Below the pieces are notes generated by a model. It made no database searches. It was not told the origin of the DNA and saw nothing but the letters and a program-made list of their open reading frames with translations. This document shows positions 23,281 through 34,803 of a DNA stretch of 64,000 nt, piece after piece; positions within the stretch are counted from its first letter, which is position 1, and every line of letters begins with the position of its first letter. Source of the DNA: Isoetes taiwanensis (taxonomy: Eukaryota > Streptophyta > Lycopodiopsida > Isoetales > Isoetaceae); the NCBI GenBank assembly GCA_021234155.1, contig JAJEKV010000049.1:2075487-2139486 (forward strand). Reading direction: 5' to 3'. The translations under genes and the position numbers were made by a program.

Positions 23281-23865
23281 CTGCCCTTGTTCCCGCCAGC
23301 GCCTGCCTGAACGCCGGCCCGGCCGCCTGCCTGAGCGCCTGGGCGCCTTCAGGGTTGTCTGGGCGTAGTGATGGATGGCGCCTGGGAGGTGCAGTGACGG
23401 GTGGCGCTTGCCTGCGAGAGCGTGCCTGAGCATATGCGCCTGAGAGCATGCCTGGATCGGTGGAGCGCTTTAGTGAGGAGGCACCTCCACTGGGCGATTT
23501 CCCTGAGCGGTTTCTCTGAGCGCCGCCTTCCCTGCGCGTCTGGGCGATTGGCGTTGGGGGCGTCGGTTTCCCAGCACCCAGCTGTGAAGAGGTTACGGTT
23601 CCGAGGCGCTTGGTGAAGTCCTGTCTGTTGGAGGTATGCTTATTGCTTCTTGCAATAGCATGGATTTTTGGATGCGTAGTCATCCTGGCAACAGTTTTTT
23701 CCCAGGTGGTTTTTAGTCTGGGCCATGGTGATTATGGTTTGTTCTGTGGGCTTCGGTCCTTGTTCTGGTTAGGGACTTCGGTCCCGTTTTGTACTTGTGG
23801 TCCCATAACCCGATTGGGTTCCGTGGACATTAAAAGTTTCTTCCTTCCTTCCTTCCTTCCATCAT
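23281..23865 (+). mobile_element. LINE-type 3' end insertion inside copy B
   Basis: Copy A reads CCACCCTCTCCATCATCC without interruption; copy B has about 580 bp inserted after CCACCCTCT. The insert starts GC-rich with repeated GCCTGCCTGAGCGCC-like units. It contains GGGACTTCGGTCCC, a UUCG-type hairpin, and ends with GTCCCATA, stem-loop ACCC-GATT-GGGT, TCCGTGGACATTAAAA and (TTCC)n. The last tail unit merges with the target TCC, and no clear target duplication is present. The comparison of copies fixes its limits well. Confidence 0.85.
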
Positions 23866-24645
23866 CCAAATTCACATATTCCTATCTTATTCATCTCTCC
23901 CCTTGGGGCAAGTAAGAAAATGTATCTCTGCTCAACCTTACGAATCTTTTTTAGGGTTTAATAACGAAGAAAATAGAAGTGCATTGCAGAGAAGTGGTGG
24001 AGGAAGAAATGGCAGGGGATGGCTGCCAACAGATCCATCTGATGCATTGTAGGGAACTGATGGATGAAGAAATGACAGCAGAATGACGATAATTTGAACA
24101 TGGAAACTCGCATGTATTCTAGATAGCACACTAAAAGGGCCCTTTTTATTTCATCTAAGTATGATAGGAGGTAATGGAATTGGATGGATGCATCCCAAGC
24201 AATGAACCTATGTACACATGGTACATTGGTTGCCAAGCATGGTGCAAGCCTTTAGCCTTATAAATTTTTAGTTTTATGCAAGTAGAAGCGTGCTAGAGAT
24301 TAACCTGCTATGGAGCACATAGTGCAGCTAATGTGCTGGAAGAAGCAGGTCTAGCAGGGGGTTTGGGATTAGCTGCAGTTGACAGAAGCTGGAAAGAGGT
24401 GTCACCGCGGTTTTGCTGCTTCAGTACTGAGGCTGTATATGAGATTGTAAAGTGTGTAGTAATTTGTTGATTTAGTAAATGCTGCTAATGCAACTGGTCA
24501 GACAAATCAGGGAGGCCTTAAAAAAATTGGCAGTTCTGGTTTTGCTGCATGGGCACTACGTATGTGTTAAGTGGCCTATCATTGGGGCTTATAAACCATG
24601 AAGAATTAATACCTTTGGCGGATAGTTTGCTTTTTCTTTTTCCCT

Positions 24646-25639
24646 CTAGCTTGCAAATAACTCTATGATAGCTGCAAAAAAAATAAAAAAATAAAAAAAA
24701 AGAGATAATAATAATAATAAAAAAATTATTGTAAAAATATAATATATATTTTAGATATAGACGCTTAGACATTTTGGCTCCTTCTTCTTGGATGGGTAGA
24801 CAAGAAATCACAAACTCTAATAACAATTAAGCAAATTGTTTACTTAAACAAATCTATTAAGTATTTATAGATGGATTCATACAATATATATTACAGCCAG
24901 TGAAGAGACCATGGTGGTCGTGTTGTCACAATGATTACACCCTCTTCACACACGGACCATCTAGTACGAACATCGTATGGAGCATTCTTCAAGCCATGGG
25001 GGCAAGTTACAAACGATAGAGATAGAAATCTGTACGAAAAGGTCCTTCATGGACCATGCACTAGCTTGTCCAACCAATGTCACCACCCCCTTCTCGCCTC
25101 ATTTCTTCAATTAATAGGTTTTTTCAATATCTCTAGGGGAATGTTTTAAATTTAGCATTATAATGTTGCACACATGACATGGAAAGATTTGGAAGAATTC
25201 ATTCAGAACACCATGAAGAAAAACTAGCTGCAGTTGGAACTTTGTGTTTTTGTTTGCATTGTTTTGAACTAATGATTCAACTCAAAATGATCATTTTATG
25301 ATTTATTAAACTTTTTGATTTGATCTATGCACATACTTGTGTAAACTTCTTGATGAATCAAGTTTTCAATTCTGTTCAAATTTTAGTTTTTGGCACTGGA
25401 TAAATTTTGCCTTAATGTTCAGTAAATTCTGAGAATGTATAGTAAAGGTTCTAGAATGTGGAGTAAAAACCTTAGAATATTGATACGAGGTAAAATAACA
25501 ACCAAAACACAACTGAACATTAAAAGGGGAGGAGGAGTTGTTCACGTGGCAGTACGCGAATGGACAATAGGCCAAAAATTTGCCATTGCTCGCTTACATA
25601 GATTTGGTATCACAAAAATAACCCAGAGCATCTAAGCAT
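24646..25639. other. A/T-rich spacer with simple repeats
   Basis: 24675-24760 holds A-rich runs with (AAT)n and (TA)n tracts. The remainder has no recognised gene. Confidence 0.6.
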
Positions 25640-25800
25640 TTTTGCATCCTTTGCATAGTTTTGATACTAGTACTATATCATCAACATACAAAAGCAGCAT
25701 GAATTCGTATCCTTCTAATGCAGTGCTATCCCAACCAATCCAGTCCTTCAATTCATCCATAGACAAATTGAATAATGTGGCAAAAAGAGGGCACCGTTAT
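25640..25800 (-). mobile_element. LINE reverse transcriptase fragment
   Basis: The minus strand reads CPLFATLFNLSMDELKDWIG and LLLYVDDIVLVS. These are the palm motifs (variant YVDD for LINE YADD) of non-LTR reverse transcriptases. It abuts the 3' end of another LINE copy. Confidence 0.78.
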
Positions 25801-25884
25801 TTAACTCCAATATTACTTGCGACCAGATCTAGGCATCTCTGGATAATGGAAATAAAAGTTGTACCATTATCTTCTCACAAAAAT

Positions 25885-27410
25885 AAGAGAGAAATGAAAA
25901 TGAAATTTGGATTAATCATGTCTACAAAACCATCTTTAGAAAACATTCAAACTGTACATTCAACGTCATAGAAAACATCATCTAATGCATCCTTTAACAT
26001 GAATACATTAGTCTCTTTCTCCTCAATCTCATCAACACGCCTCATTTCTTATTTTTAAACAATGATCAAGAACTTCTACAAGAAATCTTCCTACAGGAAT
26101 TGGAGGACCAGTAAAGAAATGTACCAATGAGTGAGATGTAACTCAAAATTTATGCCGAATGCATGCATATGCAGGGCAGCGGATAATGACACGAGCTTCA
26201 TCCTCTATCTCGTCAGATGCACATAGCTTACATATCCTCACTTCATAGGGAATATCATGCCATCATCCTATCTCCACCCCAAGCCTATGAGAACGAAGTC
26301 TCATCCTGCTGATTGTATGTCGTAATTTGAGCGGCAGATTCTCTTTCAGACATGGTGCTTCCTGTAAGGTTGGATTTATCGTCTGTCTGTAATATTCCTT
26401 TTTAACCTCTGGCATACTCCACTGCTTATGTACTACATGCTCCTTATCCATTCCTTTAACCTGCTTCTGTTACTATCAATATCCATAATATTCAAGCCCA
26501 ATTTGCAAAGCTACTTTTTAATATCTACTTACCACCCTTTCTCTTGACTTTCTTCCATGACTAGACAATGCAATGAATCACTATGTGTATCCAATTCTAT
26601 TTTGCATATGTATACAAGCGTTCTATATAGCACTTCTACTTCCAGGGGAAGCATCTCACATTCTACAAAAGCATATCATATGGTGTCTGGATTTTTGTGC
26701 CTAATTCAGCATGCAAAAAGATTTTTTGAAACTTTTAAACCTTTTTCCACATTTCCATTGAAAGTCCCAGTCCTCAAACTTCACAACCACAGTGCACAGT
26801 ATCAAAGCACACAAATTCTATCTTTGCACATTTCCTCTGCAATGCTAATAATGCTTTCAATCCACCACTAACTCTTTGTTCAATTGCTTGATTCCAATGG
26901 AAGCTCTTATCAACAATCATACCAAGATATTTATAAGTATTTACAATTACTATAAGCTTACCCTTATAGTCCCTTCTAAAATGCTCTCTTATTGGTGCCA
27001 AAAATAACTATTTTAGTTTTGCCCATATTCACTCCCATCCCCTTCGCATCACAAAAGTTTGCTAGAGTATCCAATCCATTACACTTCTGGCTAAGAGCAA
27101 AATATCATCAGCATATAGTAAGAGCAATACTATATACCTGCATTGACATGCCTTCTTCCCCACATCCTAGTAATACACCAATGTTGCTAAGCACTAAATC
27201 TTGACAGTTTTCAATGAAATACGTTATCATATAGAGTTTTGACTGCATCTTGGTATTGTATGGGAACATTTATCGTAACCATACACTGCCAAATGATCGC
27301 CCTCTGCATTTTGTCAACCTTTGTAAAATCAACAAACATGCAAGCAATGGTTTTTTCTTACTTATAATTGAGTCCATCATTCTACCCAAGCACTAATTTT
27401 GGTGTTCAAC
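25885..27410 (-). mobile_element. Degraded LINE, reverse transcriptase to 3' end
   Basis: On the minus strand, from 27400 downward: ACMFVDFTK (motif A), YADDI (motif C), LANFCDAKGMGVNMGKTKIV, KYLGMIVDKSFHWNQAIEQR, a TGA in place of an arginine or tryptophan codon near 26275, and CKLCASDEIEDEARVIIRCP, a C-terminal Cys/His knuckle with His replaced by Arg. It ends in AATCCAAATTTCATTTTCA at about 25889-25907. Frames are broken repeatedly and a central part is deleted. Confidence 0.82.
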
Positions 27411-27439
27411 ATAGTAGCAAATAGCTACTATGCTATTTG

Positions 27440-27870
27440 CTAGCACAAAATTTGTGGGTTTTTTTTGGGGGGGAGGGGGGGGCATGGGGAGGGGAGGTGG
27501 AGGGAGGGATGAGATGAGATGAAATGAAATTTGGTTATTACATCTCTGAGACTGCCAAGTCTATAAGATGTGCAACTTGTACATTCAACATTATCAAATA
27601 AATCATCTAATGCATCCTCTGATAGTAATGCATTAGTCTCTCCTACATCTAACTCATCTACTTCTAAGGTTCTTAAAATATCGTCCCTATGTAAGCAGGG
27701 CAATGCAGAAGTACATGTTCCCCATCTTTAAGTATCCCTGGCTCACATATCTTACACAATCTAAGCTCATGAGGAATGTCATTCCACTTGCCTACTTCAA
27801 CGCCAAGCCTATGTGACCCCAGCCTCATCCTGCAGATGGCATGCCTATGCTTCGTGGCAATTCACTTTGC
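27440..27870 (-). mobile_element. 5'-truncated LINE 3' end with C-rich tail
   Basis: The minus strand carries the same family C-terminus as the 25.9-27.4 kb LINE (C-terminal knuckle region near 27730-27800) and ends GATGTAATAACCAAATTTCA followed by a simple TCATC/CTCCC tail (plus strand 27470-27520). Confidence 0.75.
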
Positions 27871-27879
27871 CAAATACTG

Positions 27880-28060
27880 GAGGGAGGGAGGGAGGGAAGG
27901 AGGGAGGGTGGGAGAGAGAAATGAAATGAAATTTGATTATTACATCTATGAGCTTGGTAGAATGAATTCCTAGAAAATTATCTATGATATCAAAGGTGTG
28001 ATGGAAGACACTTGATGATGGTGCATCTATAGCATGTGTTAATGTGTCATACCAACACAT
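27880..28060 (-). mobile_element. Second short LINE 3' end of the same family
   Basis: GATGTAATAATCAAATTTCA followed by (TTTC)n and C-rich tail (plus strand 27880-27930) matches the previous 3' end. Only about 130 bp of the element lies behind the tail, so it is strongly 5'-truncated. It sits next to the first copy in the same orientation. Confidence 0.68.
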
Positions 28061-28414
28061 GGCAACAATTTCTAAGCCCTTGGCAACTAGTTAGTTTCAT
28101 ACGAAAAAAGTTTGATTATACTACCACATTGTTTACAAGAAGATGCTTAACTAGCTAAGAATGGCAACTAAGCTGAGATAAATGCAAAGTGCGGTCTATA
28201 TGTAGCTTCAGAGTCTTGGTTCTAACCTTAAACATCTTGGACATCATTACCTTCTAACATAAATATAATTAAAGATTACAATTCAAACATTAGTAAACGT
28301 GTACCCGGTGTTGCAGGGCTAATGTCCTGGCATGTGTTGTTACTCAGCCTTTTAACGTCCATATGTTCAACTTCTAACGACACATGTAAATACTGGCAAC
28401 ACTACTACAAAAAT

Positions 28415-28860
28415 AGGTATAAATGGCACAATTATGTGCCATTCTTTCCCTATATAAATGGCACTTTTTGGGTGTGCCATTTGTGCATATTTGTGCCGTA
28501 AATGCTCCGCCTTTTTTATGCCATTCAAGTGTGGTCAAAATATGTGCCATTTAATTGACATGTGCCTGCCATTTAAGTGACTTGTAATTGTGTCATTCAT
28601 GTGCCATTTAAATATGCATTGTGCCACTTAAATGCCATTCAAGTGACATGCATTGTGACATGTATGTATGGTGCATGTGCCACTCAAGTGCCATAAGTAT
28701 GACATGTATGTGTAGTGCTTGTGCCACTAAAGCGCCATAAGTATGGCATGTATATATAGTGTTTTTGCCACTCAAGCGTCATTAATGTGGCATGCATATG
28801 CCATGAAAGTGCCATAAAAGTGTCGTGTTCATTGTGACATGAATGTGTGGAGTGATTGCC
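28415..28860. repeat. Left subterminal repeats of the CACTA element
   Basis: Many copies of GTGCCATT/AAATGGCAC and variants (TGTGCCACT, AAGTGCCAT) in both orientations. In known CACTA elements such arrays bind TNPA-like protein. Confidence 0.88.
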
Positions 28861-29058
28861 ATTTTCATATTCTTTAAATAGAATTAGTTGTTTTATGGTT
28901 ATGTGAACAATGTTGAATAGTATTTCTATAAAGAGAAATACAATAACAAAATATTCAATAAAATGTCATGTCATGGATACAATAATAGTAAATAGAATGT
29001 CAAATGTCATGTGGGTACAATAATAGTAAATAGAATGTCATACACAAGGACCCAATGT

Positions 29059-31371
29059 TTATTGAGCAATACGACTCAATAAAGATAATGGCCAAATGAT
29101 CACTGAGTTTATCGCATCCTTGAATGTCGTAAGTTCGCTTGTTGGATACAACAACTGGTCATTCAAGTGTCCAGGATTTATGCTTTGAACCATAATAGAA
29201 GCATTACCATTGCCAATTGGTTGACAGTGACAAGTTTTCTTTGGATCTAACGAGAAAATCCTTCCATGTCCAATGATTGATTTATTTCTCAAATCAAGAA
29301 TTTGGACTTCGTTGTTTTCCTGTAGTAAATGGACCAAGGAAATGTCACATGTTATTTTTGAAAAGTTCAAAAAATCAAAACATAGATATAGATGTTACCT
29401 GAAAATCCTTTTGGACATGTTTTGTTGGCAAACACTGTTTTTTAAACTTGGGAATTGCACTTCCCTAATATTCAAAATATAAATTACAATTCACGAAATT
29501 CTCATAGTTCATTATATAGATGCTACTTTACCTGGCTTCCAATGGATGCTTCTTTGTAGATCACTTTCCTCACGGCCTGTATAGTTATTATATAAAGGAT
29601 TGATGACATTAAAAGAGCAAGAACAATCGTTCGAGATGGTTTACTTTACCTGGCTTCCAACAGATGCCTCTTTACAATAGAATAGAATAGAAATGATCAA
29701 TAACTTTTCCCATAGCCTACATAATTGTTTATAAAAAGATCAATAATATGAAGTGAGTAAGAGCAATCAACAAAGATAATTTCGCAATACCTGGCTTCCA
29801 ACTGATGCTTCCTTGTTGATCATGTTTCTTGCAACCTACATAATTAATTTGTAAAGGATTGATGGCATAGAAAAATGCAAAAATATATCACAAAGATATT
29901 TCACAATACCTGGCTTCCAATTGAGGTTTCTCTACTTGTTACCTTTCCCAAAGCCTATTGTAAAGGAGTAATGATATAAGGTAAATAGAAACAATTAATG
30001 AAGATGTTTTCACAATACCTCTTCTTTTGTATCTTCTTCAAGTTTTTTCTTCTTAGCAGATAAGCTTTCAATCTGTTTGTGCAACTCTAGAAGCATAGAT
30101 TTGGCATCATTCACCATTTGTGTAACATCACCTTGAGTTTCTCTAGGTTCTTCGAAGCTTTTATGAAGAGCAATTGGCTTCTTGACACGTTTGCATGTAG
30201 CTTTCACATTGAATGACGGTGAGATGTGCATATGTACCCTAAAATTCCATACAAAGAAGATAAATAGAAGCATATAATCACCACATAATTTAAAGGATAA
30301 AAAAAATGTAACCTTACGCTTGATTTCCCTTCCCAATCTAGTGTCTTGGCTCCCCTTGGTAAGTTCCTTTATCCTTTAGAGGTATGAGCTTCATTTGCAA
30401 TTTCAGCTGTGGTTGGCGACCTTTGCATCTTTTCTTTCTACAATTTGTAATCAAGTGAATTTTACACATTAACATGACACTTACCAAGTAGATGGAAATT
30501 TAAGATTAACATTCTTACCAAACGCATGTATGTTCCAGCATAGCCACTTCTTCCGGTGTTGTTAGTAATTTTTTGGTCTGCTCGGTTCTTTTTGTTGCGA
30601 CTACTAGAGCTCTGAAGAATATTAGCATTTAGTATTTTACATCAAAAAATATTTATAAAGATATTAAACAGTATAACATTTTACCTTGTATTCGTTTGTC
30701 TCCATATACGCAAGAAATCTAAACCAAGTGTCATTCTTCATCCAATCTGGCTTTATTGGCTCTTCATTATTTTTTCGAGCTCGCAAGACCTTATTGCATA
30801 CACTCCTCCTTGCCTCTCTAATACCCTTAGAAAGGCGCGTCCGCCAATATTTTTTGTCCCACTCAGCCCATGGTATAACAAACCAATTCTGCATTTGTGA
30901 AATAAAAAAATCACGTTATCTATTTTGCTTAAAAAGAAACATAAAAAGCTTTGAAGACGTCTATTTTATTTAATGAGAAATAATTAAAAAGCTATGCATT
31001 TTTAATTAAAATCACCTATTTTAAATTAAAGTCACCTGCAATGTTCTTCGTACAAGGTCCAACTGCCCCTGGGGAACTTTTCTCATGTCCGAAATGGACA
31101 GATCAACATGCTTTTTGATGAGTAAATTTAGTTTCCGATCAAAGTAATTCTTATAGGCACCACATGGGATCATTTCACCATCAAGTTCCAGTTTGTATGG
31201 TCTTTCCTCTCTTACAATTGCCCTTATAGCATTATTTGATAATCTTCTTAGGTGGTTCCGCCGTGCTTTTTCATACTTGAGTTGATGCTCTTCACCTTTA
31301 TGTATTCCCTCATAAAAAGTTAGTAAGTAAAATAAATAAACTAGAAAAAAATAGAATTTATTAGGATACAA
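29059..31371 (-). pseudogene. TNPA/TNP1-like transposase accessory gene of the CACTA element
   Basis: Exons with sound GT/AG sites are recognisable on the minus strand. One ends at 31036 (LVRRTLQ). 30888-30685 reads NWFVIPWAEWDKKYW and NKVLRARKNNEEP. 30611-30519 reads RNKKNRADQKITNNTGRSGY. A coiled-coil-like exon ends at 30019 (KKKKLEEDTKEE). Then come four 45-nt-type exons, an exon ending QKDFQ, and a last exon reading ILDLRNKSIIGHG and SELTTFKDAINSVIIWP. The middle resembles plant Transposase_24 (Ptta/En/Spm), and the end resembles the TNP1 C-terminal domain. A stop follows EAHTSKG near 30380 and another lies in the third mini-exon, so this copy is probably inactive. Its product would bind subterminal repeats. 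Confidence 0.75.
29532..29954 (-). repeat. Four tandem exon-intron units encoding a 15-residue motif
   Basis: Exons at 29954-29910, 29835-29791, 29716-29650 and 29576-29532 are each preceded by AG and followed by GT. Three are exactly 45 nt in phase 0, reading ALGKVTSRETSIGSQ, VARNMINKEASVGSQ and AVRKVIYKEASIGSQ. The third in gene order is 67 nt because of a 22-nt TTCTA-rich insertion that creates a stop. Donors recur about every 118-119 bp once the insertion is discounted, so exon and intron were duplicated together. Confidence 0.85.
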
Positions 31372-32309
31372 ACAAATAAAAAATCTTGATCTTGAAGAAG
31401 CTTTTTTTTTTATTTAGCTTCATAAGGGGTACGATGTTAACACGTACTATGTACTATTTGAAGCATAATTTTAAGGCAATTGATTTTGCATACTCAACAA
31501 AACTATTCACCCATACTATATCCTCTTTCAAAGAAATGAATGCATAACAAGATTGTGCCTTTTTGTGAAACCTTTAATTCAACAAAAAGTCAAAATAGCT
31601 TCTTCTATTAGTTTGCTAGATGGGGTATTCACAAAATGTCATGGTGTTGCATTGGTTTTATCATAAGAGTGCATAATGGTCTAATTGGTATACTTGTTAA
31701 ATATATCGAGATTCGTTTGCATAGTGCATGGTTTGTGCTTTTTTACACTAGCTAAGTTTCTTAGACTTCAATACACATCTTACAGATATACACATCTTAT
31801 CATTGCGTGATATAGGGAGGCTTTAGAAAGCCAAGCATAAGAAAATGATGCTCCCTTAGAAGGTTCTTATGACTAGCATGTAGATGACCTAAGGTTTGAT
31901 TTACTAAGAAGTGTAGACCACTAGCCTTGGTAAGTACGATTATAAGAAAAATAAAATACAAGGGGCCAAGTCTAAAGTTTTGAAAAGATTGCTTTGAAAG
32001 GCTAAGTCTTATATTTTGGAAGTATCTTTTGTGGAATTGCTCAACTGGCACAATGATTGAATACGGCCCGACCTCTAAAAAGAATAAAAAATCTCAGTTG
32101 CTTTAGATAAAATTGCATGGAGCATTCAGATAGAAGCTCGATCGTGAATTGGATTTCGACATGTGTTTTGCATCGAAACGATTGAAATTTGCTTCATGAC
32201 ATTAAAATCGTTATTCCGTACACATGCTTGTTTGTCAAACACTAATGATTGAATAAAGATTGTGCACTAGGGGAGCTGAAGGTACATACAATTCTTACAA
32301 ATTTCAGCA
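31372..32309. other. Central spacer between the two divergent CACTA genes
   Basis: An AT-rich region without domain-bearing frames. In complete TNP2 genes the catalytic core would precede the exon at about 32310; none of its motifs is visible here, so it was deleted. It presumably also held the divergent promoters. Confidence 0.6.
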
Positions 32310-32611
32310 GATGAAGATGCACTGAAATTCAAAGGCTCTTTTAACGAAATGCAATGTAGTGGCCTGATTCCAATGGAACTAAACCATTGGAATTCATTCA
32401 GTATGGCACCATGCAAGCATTAGTTGCTTAAGATGCAATGTAATGATTCAACCCAAAAGAGAGAAAGGAGTTGTCTCGAAAAGAATTGAAACAAAAAAAG
32501 AAACTTGATGATGCAGATGATGATCCAGTGAAAAGGACGGGGTGGAAACGCCTTTCTATATTTTATGAGCTTCCATATTGGGAGGTATGTCATGCTTGCA
32601 TATATCATTAT

Positions 32612-34803
32612 ATATATAAAATTATTCTATGTGTCCCAGGAAAGGATGTACCCATGCTATATAGAGATTAATGCCAGCCGTCCAATTGGAAATGGAGGGC
32701 CATGATGCCGCCACCTCATGGGAGAGGTCATGCATGGGCATGGAAATATGATGGGGGTCATGCATAGGGGCATGCACCATGTCTTTAAGCCGTCGGATCA
32801 AAAGGGGAGGAGAAATCATGGCCCTTAATTTTTATAAGGAAAGTGCAAGGAAGTTTCCTAAAAATGGATTTGGTGCAACCAATCTTAACCGTTGGATCAA
32901 AAGGGGGGAGAATAAATCCTAGCCATTCATTTTTTTATTAAATTAGATTTTTTTATATTAAAGAAGATAGTTAATGAACCCTTTATTTAATGAAAAGATA
33001 TATAAAATTATTCTATGTGTCCCAGGAAAGGATGTACCCATGCTATATAGAGATTAATGCCAGCCGTCCAATTGGAAATGGAGGGCCATGATGCCGCCAC
33101 CTCATGGGAGAGGTCATGCATGGGCATGGAAATATGATGGGGGTCATGCATAGAGGCATGCACCATGTCTTTAAGCCGTCAGATCAAAAGGGGAGGAGAA
33201 ATCATGGCCCTTAATTTTTATAAGGAAAGTGCAAGGAAGCTTCCTAAAAGTGGATTTGGTGCAACCAATCTTAACCGTTGGATCAAAAGGGGGGAGAATA
33301 AATCCTAGCCATTCATTTTTTTATTAAATTAGATTTTTTTATATTAAAGAAGATAGTTAATGAACCCTTTATTTAATGAAAAGATATATAAAATTATTCT
33401 ATGTGTCCCAGGAAAGGATGTACCCATGCTATATAGAGATTAATGCCAGCCGTCCAATTGGAAATGGAGGGCCATGATGCCGCCACCTCATGGGAGAGGT
33501 CATGCATGGGCATGGAAATATGATGGGGGTCATCCATAGGGGCATGCACCATGTCTTTAAGCCGTCGGATCAAAAGGGGAGGAGAAATCATGGCCCTTAA
33601 TTTTTATAAGGAAAGTGCAAGGAAGCTTCCTAAAAATGGATTTGGTGCAACCAATCTTAACCCTTAGATCAAAAGGGGAGAGAATAAATCCTAGCCATTC
33701 ATTTTTTTATTAAATTAGATTTGTTTATATTAAAGAAGATAGTTAATGAACCCTTTATTTAATGAAAAGATAGTGAGGTGGCAACTCAATAATTATGAAG
33801 CTTTCTTGGAAGCTTCCTTTTTTTGCGTCGCCTTTAAACGACTTTATATTGGGGTGGATGTCTCGGATCAAAGTGGGATCCACGCCTTGGATTCCTCTCA
33901 TCAAATGCTTTCCAATGAGTAGTGGTTTGGCATCATTCCGTGCAATGTTGGATAATCTAGGGGAATATTCATAGAATCTAAGGGAATTTGAGAATCTAAG
34001 AAAACCTTCAAAAAAGGTTTAAGAATCAAGGGAAATCTCGATGGAATCTTAGAGATCTAAGAGGATCTTCATAGAACTTAAGGGAATCTATAAGAATCTA
34101 GGTAGAATCTTGGGGAATCTAGACGAATCTTCACATAATCTTTGAAAATCTAGGGGAATCTTTATAGAACCTTAAGGATCTAAGGGGATCTTTGTGGAAT
34201 CTTAGGGAATCTTAGGAAATATGATGGGGGTCATGCATAGGGGCATGCACCATGTCTTTAAGTCGTCGGATCAAAAGGGGAGGAGAAATCATGGCCCTTA
34301 ATTTTTATAAGGAAAGTGCAAGGAAGCTTCCTAAAAGTGGATTTGGTGCAACCAATCTTAACCGTTAGATCAAAAGGGGGGAGAATAAATCCTAGCCATT
34401 CATTTTTTTATTAAATTAGATTTTTTTATATTAAAGAAGATAGTTAATGAACCCTTTATTTAATGAAAAGATATATAAAATTATTCTATGTGTCCCAGGA
34501 AAGGATGTACCCATGCTATATAGAGATTAATGCCAGCCGTCCAATTGGAAATGGAGGGCCATGATGCCGCCACCTCATGGGAGAGGTCATGCATGGGCAT
34601 GGAAATATGATGGGGGTCATGCATAGGGGCACGCACCATGTCTTTAAGCCGTCGGATCAAAAGGGGAGGAGAAATCATGGCCCTTAATTTTTATAAGGAA
34701 AGTGCAAGGAAGCTTCCTAAAAGTGGATTTGGTGCAACCAATCTTAACCGTTGGATCAAAAGGGGGGAGAATAAATCCTAGCCATTCATTTTTTTATTAA
34801 ATT
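32612..34803. repeat. 386-bp satellite units inside the TNP2 intron
   Basis: Three consecutive units share the anchor ATTATTCTATGTGTCCCAGG at 32621, 33007 and 33393, exactly 386 bp apart. A further partial unit starts mid-repeat at about 34213 and is followed by another unit with the anchor at 34480. Copies are nearly identical. The segment between them (about 33846-34212) is itself duplicated 958 bp downstream from about 34804. Confidence 0.93.

Larger units (their letters stand above)
20611..24645. repeat. Segmental duplication, copy B
   Basis: Homologous to 13534-16973 with scattered substitutions and small indels. It carries one extra insertion of about 580 bp (23281-23865). Homology begins immediately after the (TTCC)n tail and ends at TTTTTCCCTC near 24645. 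Confidence 0.92.

Noticed and set aside
32622-34678. Three near-identical 65-codon minus-strand frames
   Set aside because: They recur because the 386-bp satellite unit recurs; no domain and not conserved as protein beyond the repeat.
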